A stretch of 7,449 nt of DNA from Balneolaceae bacterium (GTDB lineage: Bacteria > Bacteroidota > Rhodothermia > Balneolales > Balneolaceae). The DNA is taken from assembly GCA_007134665.1 (NCBI GenBank), contig SLKH01000026.1:1-7449 (forward strand), in the 5' to 3' direction. Below, one piece after another: positions 1 to 6,198 of this stretch. The notes below the pieces were generated by a model. It made no database searches and was not told the DNA's origin. It saw only the letters and a program-made list of their open reading frames with translations. The position numbers and the translations under genes were made by a program. Every line of letters begins with the position of its first letter. Position 1 is the first letter of the stretch.

Positions 1-110
1 ACCGTTTAATTCTTCCATTTATAAAAAAATTTCTCAACTGTCAGTTTCATTTTGGCCTTAAAGTTAAAGAAATTTGGCATTGAATGCTCTTTTAAACCAG
101 GAATTTTTGA
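1..110. other. Upstream region of dinB, possible divergent gene start at the edge
   Basis: AT-rich non-coding stretch before dinB. No convincing promoter could be fixed: a GAAATTTG at 69-76 matches the Bacteroidota -7 consensus TAnnTTTG except at its first base, but no TTG sits at the usual distance upstream. An AGGA at 99-102 lies 8 nt before the dinB ATG and is the likely ribosome binding site. On the minus strand an ATG at 18-16 opens six codons (M-E-E-L-N-G) that run off the window, so a divergent gene may begin here. Six codons are too few to call it. Confidence 0.4.
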
Positions 111-1232
111 ATGTCAGATATCAAAATTCATTCATTTCGTAAAATCATCCATATCGATATGGATGCTTTTTTTGCTTCTGTTGAGCAGCGTGACTCTCCT
201 GAATACAGAAATAAGCCGGTAGTTGTCGGAGGTTCTCCACAGGGAAGAGGAGTAGTTGCTGCTGCAAGTTATGAGGCCCGAAAGTTTGGCATTCATTCTG
301 CCATGCCTGCTGCCCGTGCATTTCAACTTTGTCCGGATACCATTTTTCTCAAACCAAGATTTGATGTGTACAAGGATGTTTCCAGGCAAATAAGAGAGAT
401 ATTCATGGAATACACCTCACTTGTCGAACCACTTTCACTTGACGAAGCGTATCTTGATGTAACCCAAAATCACAAAGATAATCCTTCAGCAACATTAATT
501 GCCCGTGAATTAAAAAAAAGAATCAGGCAGGAAACCGGATTAACAGCTTCAGCAGGTATCTCTTACAATAAGTTTCTGGCAAAAATTGCCTCTGATATGG
601 ATAAACCGGATGGCCTGTTTTTAATCACTCCTGACGAAGCCACTGAATTCCTTGAAAAACTGGATATTGGTGACTTTTACGGGGTTGGCAAAGCAACCAG
701 AAACAGAATGCAATCTCTAGGTATATACAATGGAAAGGATTTAAAAGAATGGGATGAAATCGACCTTGTCAAACAGTTCGGCAAATCAGGACATCATTAT
801 TACAGAATCGTCAGAGGGCTTGATTCAAGGGAAGTTAAATCTCATCGCATTCGTAAATCAATAGGAAAAGAACGAACCTTTACTGAAGATATATCAGATC
901 TAATCTGGATAGAGGATTTTCTAAGAGAGCTGGCTGAAAAGGTTGCCCTAAGCATGAAGTCGTTAAATGCTGCAGGGAAGACGATAACGTTAAAAGTACG
1001 ATATAAAGATTTTGAAACCGTCACAAGAAGCATCACCCTTCAGCATTTCATTAATGACCCGGTTGAAATCGCAGATACTGTCATCAAACTTTTGGATGAA
1101 ACCGAAGCAGGTTCCAGGGAAGTACGCTTGCTGGGAATTACTTTGTCCGCCCTCAATTTAACCGAATCTCCGGCCGGAGAGCAGCTGCAGTTCCCTTTTA
1201 TGAACCCGGAACCGAATAACTTCGGGGCATAA
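111..1232 (+). CDS. dinB: DNA polymerase IV (Y-family translesion polymerase)
   Basis: Error-prone Y-family DNA polymerase that extends past damaged or misaligned template bases and acts at the replication fork through the sliding clamp. The 373 residues are slightly longer than the roughly 350 of E. coli Pol IV. Visible landmarks are the palm motif HIDMDAFFASVE with catalytic Asp16 and the steric-gate Phe21, the second catalytic motif SLDEAYLD with Asp111 and Glu112, the finger segment around 48-68 (VVAAASYEARKFGI), a helix-hairpin-helix thumb near 186-205 (GDFYGVGKATRNRMQSLGI), and a little-finger domain from about 245 to 350. QLQFPF at 358-363 is a good C-terminal beta-clamp-binding peptide. 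The ATG start fits the family, with about eight extra residues before the RKIIHIDMD core and AGGA 8 nt upstream. No LexA-type operator was recognised. The gene looks intact and functional. Confidence 0.97.
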   Translation: MSDIKIHSFRKIIHIDMDAFFASVEQRDSPEYRNKPVVVGGSPQGRGVVAAASYEARKFGIHSAMPAARAFQLCPDTIFLKPRFDVYKDVSRQIREIFMEYTSLVEPLSLDEAYLDVTQNHKDNPSATLIARELKKRIRQETGLTASAGISYNKFLAKIASDMDKPDGLFLITPDEATEFLEKLDIGDFYGVGKATRNRMQSLGIYNGKDLKEWDEIDLVKQFGKSGHHYYRIVRGLDSREVKSHRIRKSIGKERTFTEDISDLIWIEDFLRELAEKVALSMKSLNAAGKTITLKVRYKDFETVTRSITLQHFINDPVEIADTVIKLLDETEAGSREVRLLGITLSALNLTESPAGEQLQFPFMNPEPNNFGA

Positions 1233-1235
1233 AAG

Positions 1236-1398
1236 GCACTGTGGCGCGAAGGTTCATATAGGTGACATTGAAGTTAACTTCCTGATTCCCAGTGGCATTG
1301 AGGAGGTGACGCGAATACTCTCCACTTGAGGGGAGTACGGCTTTAGCCGGGAGGGGTGTCAAGTGAAGGGTTGGATACTTTTCCATATCTGTCACTTG
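1236..1398. repeat. Structured GC-rich intergenic element, probably a dispersed repeat copy
   Basis: This stretch differs in composition from its flanks and is dense in symmetry. It holds a perfect 12-bp palindrome GAAGTTAACTTC (1270-1281); repeated words AGGTGAC (1260-1266, 1304-1310) and CATTGA (1266-1271, 1296-1301); and a hairpin CGGCT-TT-AGCCG (1338-1349) nested inside the inverted pair CACTTGA (1323-1329) / TCAAGTG (1359-1365), with G-rich tracts between the stems. A third copy of the hexamer, TCACTTG (1392-1398), can instead pair with CAAGTGA (1360-1366). A 65-codon minus-strand frame crosses it but overlaps the dinB end and resembles no known protein. The look resembles intergenic elements I recall from Bacteroidota genomes, but copy number cannot be shown from one window. 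It may also end dinB transcription. Confidence 0.45.
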
Positions 1399-1643
1399 TA
1401 GACTATTAACACGTTATGTGTTCAGTCCCAATCTTTTTCCCACTACGAAGGCCTATGGCTTTTCCAGGATCAAAAATTTTTGATACACATCTACAACTAT
1501 TCGCAGACATATCACGTCATATATCAAAACAGATTTACTCAATATTGTTAAAGCGCCGGGATAATATTGGCCAAACAGTATTAGAGTTGACCAACTTTTT
1601 TGAATTGTAATCCTTTTTGATTGTGCCTGATGACCTGAATTCT
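1399..1643 (+). promoter_or_regulatory. Presumed control region of the sigma-like gene
   Basis: About 245 bp of mostly AT-rich DNA with no recognisable gene; a 64-codon frame at 1416-1610 has no recognisable motif. It carries a perfect 16-bp palindrome ATCAAAAATTTTTGAT (1469-1484), the word AATATTG twice exactly 22 bp apart (1541-1547 and 1563-1569), and a palindrome TTGGCCAA (1567-1574). TAATATTG at 1562-1569 differs from the Bacteroidota -7 element TAnnTTTG at one specified base, but the nearest TTG (1545-1547) is only 14 bp upstream, shorter than usual. These could be operator or promoter elements; the assignment is inference. Confidence 0.35.
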
Positions 1644-2204
1644 ATGAATGATGCAACTTTAATAGAACAGTTTCGGAATGGAAACAGTGATGCATTTAAT
1701 TTACTGGTGAATCGCTGGCATAAACCCATTTACCGTTTTGCATACAGGTATTATGGGAATCCGACAGAAGCTGATGATATCACTCAGAAAACATTTATCA
1801 AGGCTTATCAAAAGCTCGATTTATTGAACGATGCTGAAAAATTTTCATCCTGGATCTACCGGATTGCAACGCATATTTGTATCGACCAGGCCAGGATTAA
1901 TGACAGAAGAAAAACAAGTCCGCTTGAAACCTGGATTGAAAGTTCTGAATTGGCAACAACTTTAACTCCGGATGTCACTCTTGAAAAAAGTGAGCTCGGT
2001 TCATTGATGCAAAAAGCACGCTCACTATTTATGGATTATCTCTATGGAGAACTGGATAATGAGCAACATATTGAAATGGAAACTTTTCTTGATAACCATC
2101 CGCATTTGCTTGAAGAGTTAAATGAACTGCGTGAAACCAGGAGTATGATTCAAAATATTCCGCTGGAAGACTCGGTACATTCAGACAAACGAAACTCTGA
2201 GTGA
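1644..2204 (+). CDS. ECF-like sigma region 2 fused to anti-sigma-like domain, region 4 absent
   Basis: Residues 5-90 of this 186-residue protein are a clear sigma-70 region 2: LIEQFRNGNSDAFNLLV, the core-binding segment TEADDITQKTFIKAYQKL (41-58), and the -10 melting/recognition segment FSSWIYRIATHICIDQARIN (67-86). The linker runs to about residue 120 (TLEKSELGSLMQKA), which reads like the entry to region 4. But instead of the expected helix-turn-helix, residues 126-170 read RSLFMDYLYGELDNEQHIE...LRETRSMI. That is typical of the N-terminal helical domain of anti-sigma factors (zf-HC2-like fold), here without Cys or His zinc ligands. No membrane segment follows. I chose ATG 1644 because it places region 2 at the usual distance; TTG 1617 or GTG 1623 would add at most nine residues. 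No Shine-Dalgarno is visible. An internal ATG at 2007 could yield the C-terminal domain alone. Function uncertain: fused regulator or decayed sigma gene. Confidence 0.8.
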   Translation: MNDATLIEQFRNGNSDAFNLLVNRWHKPIYRFAYRYYGNPTEADDITQKTFIKAYQKLDLLNDAEKFSSWIYRIATHICIDQARINDRRKTSPLETWIESSELATTLTPDVTLEKSELGSLMQKARSLFMDYLYGELDNEQHIEMETFLDNHPHLLEELNELRETRSMIQNIPLEDSVHSDKRNSE

Positions 2205-2254
2205 ACTCTTGCAAAATATTCAACAGTAATTTTAATCATATTGTATATACAACC

Positions 2255-3703
2255 ATGAAACAATTTGCAATTATACTTTTAGCACTCCTACTGGTAATTC
2301 CGGTATTTGACCAAATAAGAGCACAAGAAATCGACACAGAGCGAATGAACAGAGATATCAGAATTATGGAACAAAGCCTTGGAGAACTTTTCCGTGTGGA
2401 TAATCAACAACATTTTTCAATTAACATTCCGGGCTTTTCAATAGGAGGCGGAACTGCTGCATCTGATCATATAAAAGGGGATTACATAGATGGATATGGT
2501 ATCATCTTTTCCATACCGGATGTGATCAAATCCAGGTATAGATTTATTAACTGGACAGTTACAGATGTGCCGGCAAACAGTGCATTGGCTTTTGCAAACA
2601 AGCTTGACGGCAGTGACAGTAAAATTAGTGATGAATCTGTCAAAGCCCGGATTACTGAATTTTTGACGAATTATGCCCCGTCTGTCGGTCAATTAAGTCG
2701 TGATCACAGAATTACAGTCGTGTATGGATCTGAGTTATATAACGATAGTCAAATCAGGTTCAGGACCGGCAGAATTGAGGTAAATCACCTGCAAAGCCGG
2801 CGGAGCCAGGCTCATACTGAGGATGATCCGGACAGTGTGATCCCTGTAATCGCGATGTCCGTTTCAAAGTCTGACCTCGATGCACTTCGCTCCGGAAATA
2901 TTGAATCCAGTGAATTTGAATCACGAATTGTAACAGAAACTATCTCACCGGAAGATCATAGCCGGACGGACCTGACTATCTTTGGAAATATTCTTGAAAC
3001 GGAACTGAGACAGGCACAAAATGAATTATTCAGGCTGAACAGGAAACCTGCCTATCTGTACCTGGGTGATTTTGGTGTCATTTACCGGATAGACTTTTCA
3101 AGATCTCCGGCTTTTTACATCGGCAATGTCATTGACAATATTTCTATCCGTCCTTTTGACATTGATCTGTCTGATTCAATGAACTTTTTCAGCCTTGATC
3201 AAAATGAATTCCATATTGATTTGGATAGCCTGAGTTTTCAATTTAATTCTGATCTTTTTTCAGAAGAAGAAAGGGAAAATCTTCGCAATGAACTTGAAAC
3301 TGCAAGGGAAAAAATTGAAGAAGCCAGAAGCCGGTTACAAGAACAAATGCCTGAAATCATGGAAAAACGGAATAGTGCAATGGAACGGGCATTAGATCAA
3401 CAAAGAAATTACAGGCTGGAGATTGAGCGTCAGCGCGAGCTTTCCCAGGATCCCAACGCCGTCCTTGAGTCACTGGAGCGCAACATCCAGATGATTAAAG
3501 AGCTGATGATCGATTACGGGCGGACTCTTTCTCTCCATTCAAATCAATCCATTTTGATTTCAATTCATATACCGGAAATCGGTAACATGGATTTGCCGCA
3601 TAAAATAAATCTGTCAATCCCCAAAAGCGTGAGTGATCAATTTGAACGGGGAACAATTACCAGGGAGCAGGCACTGGAACGTATCCGGGAAGCAAGGTTT
3701 TAA
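2255..3703 (+). CDS. Unrecognised secreted protein with C-terminal coiled coil
   Basis: I do not recognise this 482-residue protein. Residues 1-23 form a signal peptide (MKQFAIILLALLLVIPVF..., likely cleavage after IRA at 21-23). There is no lipobox Cys and no later membrane segment, so a periplasmic or outer-surface location is expected. Residues 50-330 look like a mixed alpha/beta region with hydrophobic beta strands (IIFSIPDV, RITVVYG, AYLYLGDFGVIYRIDF). Residues 335-415 are almost all charged helix (EEERENLRNELETAREKIEEARSRL...), a probable coiled coil. The tail, 430-482, has a strand-rich stretch (SILISIHIPEI) and an amphipathic helix ending REQALERIREARF. ATG 2255 is preferred over a frame opening at 2201 because it gives a clean signal peptide and avoids overlap with the sigma-like gene. 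It lies 50 bp after that gene on the same strand, so it is a likely partner or target of that regulator. Confidence 0.85.
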   Translation: MKQFAIILLALLLVIPVFDQIRAQEIDTERMNRDIRIMEQSLGELFRVDNQQHFSINIPGFSIGGGTAASDHIKGDYIDGYGIIFSIPDVIKSRYRFINWTVTDVPANSALAFANKLDGSDSKISDESVKARITEFLTNYAPSVGQLSRDHRITVVYGSELYNDSQIRFRTGRIEVNHLQSRRSQAHTEDDPDSVIPVIAMSVSKSDLDALRSGNIESSEFESRIVTETISPEDHSRTDLTIFGNILETELRQAQNELFRLNRKPAYLYLGDFGVIYRIDFSRSPAFYIGNVIDNISIRPFDIDLSDSMNFFSLDQNEFHIDLDSLSFQFNSDLFSEEERENLRNELETAREKIEEARSRLQEQMPEIMEKRNSAMERALDQQRNYRLEIERQRELSQDPNAVLESLERNIQMIKELMIDYGRTLSLHSNQSILISIHIPEIGNMDLPHKINLSIPKSVSDQFERGTITREQALERIREARF

Positions 3704-3761
3704 GCTTTGAATTCTTTATCTGATTGGACATTAGTTCGACAGAATTGGTAATTTGCCTGTT

Positions 3762-4760
3762 ATGGATCCAATAACTCATGGCCTCGTTGGATCAGCGGCG
3801 GCTCAATCCCTTGCAGATAAAAAAAACATGCGTCCGGCAGCATTTACCGGTTTTATTTCGGCAATGCTGGCTGATCTGGACTATTTTATACACCTGCCAT
3901 CTGACCCATTATTCAACATTGAGATACACCGGCATTTTACTCACTCATTAATTTTTATTCCAGTGGGTGCTTTGATCGCATCAGGTTTACTCTGGTGGAT
4001 CATGCGCCGGTATTTTTCTTTTGGTAAACTATACCTCTTCAGTCTTATCTCCTATGCTACTGCCGGTATTCTGGATACTTTTACCAGTTATGGTACCATG
4101 CTTTTGTGGCCATTTACGGATACCCGTTTTGCCTGGAATATGATATCTGTTGTTGATCCAATTTTTACAGTTTTAATTGCATTAATCCTATTTGGGGCTC
4201 TTTACTTTCGCCACAAGCCATATATCTGGATTTCATGGATGTGGATTGTCATTTATCTCACTTTCGGATTGATTCAACGGGAACGGGCAACTGCAGCAGC
4301 ACTTGAAATCACACAGGTACGTGGCCATCAGGTTGAAAAGATGGATGTAAAACCAACTATTGGCAACCTGTTGCTATGGCGCAATACTTATGAGCATGCT
4401 GATACCTTCTATACGGATGGCATACGTTTACGGTTTTTCGAAGGGCCGAAAATCTATCCGGGCGAGTCTGCTGAAAGGGTTTTCCCGGAAGAGAAATATG
4501 ACGATTACATGGCGAGTATACAATATTATGATATCATGCGGTTTGACCGGTTATCGGAGGGATATCTCATTCAGCATCCCCACAAATCCGATGTACTCGG
4601 AGACGCCAGGTACTCCATGCTCCCTGTATCTATGACACCACTGTGGGGTATCAGGGTTGATATGGACCAGCCCAAGGAACATGTAACATTTCACTACTTC
4701 AGGGACTCAAGCCCTGAAATTCGTGAAGAGTTCATTAAAATGTTGATGGCAAGGGATTAA
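3762..4760 (+). CDS. Membrane-bound putative metal-dependent hydrolase (YdjM/DUF457 type)
   Basis: Inner-membrane protein of the YdjM/YbcI family (PF04307, COG1988), whose enzymatic substrate is not established. The 332 residues begin with the signature MDPITHGLVG (His6), followed by LADLDYFIH (Asp38, Asp40), EIHRHFTHS (His56, His58, His61) and LDTFTSYGT (Asp105). These His/Asp residues are the likely metal ligands. Hydrophobic segments at about 63-80, 90-104, 127-148 and 153-172 give roughly four membrane spans. A soluble C-terminal part of about 155 residues follows, as in the longer members of the family. I chose ATG 3762 because it starts exactly at the conserved MDPITHG; the TTG at 3753 would add three residues. 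It is 58 bp downstream of the secreted-protein gene with no terminator visible between them, so readthrough is possible. It converges on aat. Confidence 0.88.
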   Translation: MDPITHGLVGSAAAQSLADKKNMRPAAFTGFISAMLADLDYFIHLPSDPLFNIEIHRHFTHSLIFIPVGALIASGLLWWIMRRYFSFGKLYLFSLISYATAGILDTFTSYGTMLLWPFTDTRFAWNMISVVDPIFTVLIALILFGALYFRHKPYIWISWMWIVIYLTFGLIQRERATAAALEITQVRGHQVEKMDVKPTIGNLLLWRNTYEHADTFYTDGIRLRFFEGPKIYPGESAERVFPEEKYDDYMASIQYYDIMRFDRLSEGYLIQHPHKSDVLGDARYSMLPVSMTPLWGIRVDMDQPKEHVTFHYFRDSSPEIREEFIKMLMARD

Positions 4761-4831
4761 ACCTGAGCTTCTCACCAAGAAAATAGGTTGTGAGCAAGGC
4801 TGATTAAAAATTCGCAGTGCATCAAACAAGT

Positions 4832-5434
4832 TTAGAGCTCAAAAACGGCCTCTTTCCTGAGTGCTTTCTGAAGTCGCTCCATATACTCATTATTAGAAAT
4901 TTCAATACACCCGAATTGGGAAAGGTGTTCAGTATAATATTGAGTATCCCAGAGTTCAAATCCATTATTTTGCAGAATCCGGTGGCAATGCCATAATGCA
5001 ACTTTATCGGCTTCTTTCTCTTTTTTGAACATCGATTCCCCAAAAAAAGCACTGCCAATCGCAACTCCATACAAACCGCCGGCCAGGCCGCCATCCCTGT
5101 TTATCATTTCTACCGAATGTGCATAACCCATTTCATGAAGCAGTTCATACGAGTCTATAATCAAATCCGAAATCCAGGTTGTGTTTCTGCTGGCGCACTT
5201 AATCATCACATTCCGAAACCGTTTATTAATTTCCGGCCGATATCTCTCCTGCCTGATTATTCGTTTCACATTTCCGGATACCCTGAACTCATCGATTGGA
5301 ATGATGCCTCTTCTGGCAGCAGTGTACCAGTGAAAACCGGTGTCTTTTCTGGATTCACTCATAGGGAAAATACCCCTGGCATAACCGGAAAGCAGGTGTT
5401 CCGGAGGAATGATTTTCCCTGAAGGATCAACCAT
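4832..5434 (-). CDS. aat: Leucyl/phenylalanyl-tRNA-protein transferase
   Basis: Cytoplasmic enzyme that transfers Leu or Phe from its tRNA to the N-terminus of proteins beginning with Arg or Lys, making them N-end-rule substrates for ClpS/ClpAP-type degradation. The 200 residues are near the short end of the family. Conserved stretches are LLSGYARGIFPM (14-25), the RGIIPIDEFRVSGNVKR segment (42-58), TTWISDLIIDSYELLHEMGYAHSVE (85-109) and GGLYGVAIGSAFFGESMF (119-136), the last being the GNAT-like catalytic core. The usual W-[WY]-[ST]-P motif reads HWYTAARRG here, with Ala39 where a Pro is commonly found. ATG 5434 starts at the expected point. It lies downstream of the fasciclin terminator, so it probably has its own promoter in 5435-5515, where an interrupted palindrome ATATC-N4-GATAT (5453-5466) occurs. 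Confidence 0.95.
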   Translation of the reverse strand: MVDPSGKIIPPEHLLSGYARGIFPMSESRKDTGFHWYTAARRGIIPIDEFRVSGNVKRIIRQERYRPEINKRFRNVMIKCASRNTTWISDLIIDSYELLHEMGYAHSVEMINRDGGLAGGLYGVAIGSAFFGESMFKKEKEADKVALWHCHRILQNNGFELWDTQYYTEHLSQFGCIEISNNEYMERLQKALRKEAVFEL

Positions 5435-5514
5435 AATGTTTAAAATAAACCCATATCAGCCGATATTAAAACAATTGCCGCTAAAATAGTTATTTAGTTA
5501 ATTTTGTTCATTCA

Positions 5515-5543
5515 TAAAAATACCCCCCTGGATTACAGGAGGG
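5515..5543 (-). terminator. Rho-independent terminator of the fasciclin gene
   Basis: Read on the minus strand, CCCTCCTG - TAATC - CAGGGGGG forms an 8-bp GC-rich stem (5543-5536 with 5530-5523) containing one U-G wobble, followed by TATTTTTAT. On the plus strand the same position would be a C-A mismatch with no following T-run, so the element is oriented to end transcription coming from the fasciclin gene, about 46 bp past its stop codon, and it insulates aat. Confidence 0.85.
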
Positions 5544-5547
5544 CATC

Positions 5548-5572
5548 TATCGCTGCTCAAAAAACGGCGATA
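5548..5572 (-). other. Second hairpin between fasciclin stop and terminator
   Basis: TATCGC (5548-5553) and GCGATA (5567-5572) form a perfect 6-bp stem with a 13-nt loop that contains a run of six A on the plus strand (U in the minus-strand transcript). It sits directly upstream of the terminator hairpin, giving a tandem 3' structure that could stabilise the mRNA end. It lacks a trailing U-run, so it is not itself a terminator. Confidence 0.5.
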
Positions 5573-5589
5573 TGTTTTATTTATCTTTA

Positions 5590-6018
5590 TTAATCGATAA
5601 GTACCTGATCAATACTGTGAACAACACCATTGTCAGCACCGATGTCACCATCTTCAACTTCAATTCCAAAATTGGTCTCTACTTCATCAGAAGAAGCCTC
5701 TCCCTGGAACAGATGATTGATCAGTACATTCTGTAGCTGTTGAGGGTTTTGTCTCAGGTCTTCAAGCTGCTCACCCATTTCTCCGAATGCATCATCATTT
5801 GGTGCCAATACAGTGAATGGCCCCTGTGATCTGAGTGTTTCACCCAATTGCGCCTCTTCTATCAACTCAGCGAAAACTGTATGGTCATCACTTGCATTCA
5901 CAACTGTGACAACATCATTACCAGCCATGTCCTGGGCATCTGCATTGAGGACACCCAAAGAGAATGTTGATGCAATTACAAAAATACCAGCGAGCAGGAT
6001 ATTATTCAAAACCTTCAT
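5590..6018 (-). CDS. Secreted minimal FAS1 (fasciclin) domain protein
   Basis: FAS1 domains act in cell adhesion or surface and matrix association; no reaction is known. The 142-residue protein has a signal peptide (residues 1-28, ending ADA before QDM) and no lipobox. The mature part begins VVTVVNASDDHTVFAELIEEA and carries the H1-like block GPFTVLAPNDDAF (66-78), the helix LQNVLINHLFQGE (95-107) in place of the usual NYH motif, and the H2-like block NGVVHSIDQVLI (130-141). At about 105 residues the domain is shorter than the typical 130 or so, lacking most of the middle strand region. By count, the mature part has 25 Asp/Glu, 2 Arg and no Lys. The start is set by a strong Shine-Dalgarno and the signal peptide. 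It is separately transcribed, with its own leader and terminator. Confidence 0.92.
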   Translation of the reverse strand: MKVLNNILLAGIFVIASTFSLGVLNADAQDMAGNDVVTVVNASDDHTVFAELIEEAQLGETLRSQGPFTVLAPNDDAFGEMGEQLEDLRQNPQQLQNVLINHLFQGEASSDEVETNFGIEVEDGDIGADNGVVHSIDQVLID

Positions 6019-6025
6019 TTGTGTA

Positions 6026-6029
6026 CTCC
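6026..6029 (-). promoter_or_regulatory. Shine-Dalgarno GGAG of the fasciclin gene
   Basis: On the minus strand GGAG lies 7 nt before the ATG at 6018-6016. It is the best-placed ribosome binding site in the window, where most other genes show weak or no such signal, and suggests high expression. Confidence 0.75.
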
Positions 6030-6198
6030 GTTATTTATTTATGATTTAACTATTAATTATAACCGGCACACAATCCTTTATGTTCCTTAAAATTTAAATT
6101 AGTACATATATTTTCACTAAAACCTTTATGTTAAAAACATTTTACAAAATTCAATAAAATGAAAATTTAAATATATGATTTAATCAAAATTTATTAAC
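6030..6198 (-). promoter_or_regulatory. AT-rich leader and presumed promoter of the fasciclin gene
   Basis: A very AT-rich gap between the methyltransferase stop and the fasciclin gene. On the minus strand a perfect TATAAT (6061-6056) sits about 40 nt before the start codon. The 10-mer AACATAAAGG occurs twice exactly 48 bp apart (plus-strand CCTTTATGTT at 6075-6084 and 6123-6132). The nearer copy overlaps GGAACA (6086-6081), which resembles an ECF-type -35 box about 17 bp before GGTTATAA. TGATTTAATCA (6176-6186) is an 11-bp palindrome. No terminator hairpin for the methyltransferase is evident. Element roles are inferred. Confidence 0.45.

Noticed and set aside
1198..1395. 65-codon minus-strand frame over the dinB end and the structured element
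   Set aside because: It overlaps dinB codons antisense, spans inverted repeats, and reads like translated repeat sequence rather than a protein.
1416..1610. 64-codon plus-strand frame ahead of the sigma-like gene
   Set aside because: No recognisable motif, no ribosome binding site, and it coincides with palindromes and repeats typical of a control region. It could be a small gene, but nothing supports it.
3724..3755. Promoter-like TTGGACA and TAATTTG before the hydrolase gene
   Set aside because: The -7-like word lacks one spacer base of TAnnTTTG and lies only 6 nt from the start codon, which would need a nearly leaderless transcript.
4771..4794. CTCAC/GTGAG inverted repeat between the convergent hydrolase and aat genes
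   Set aside because: Only five base pairs with a long loop and no T-run after it on either strand, so it is too weak to call a terminator.
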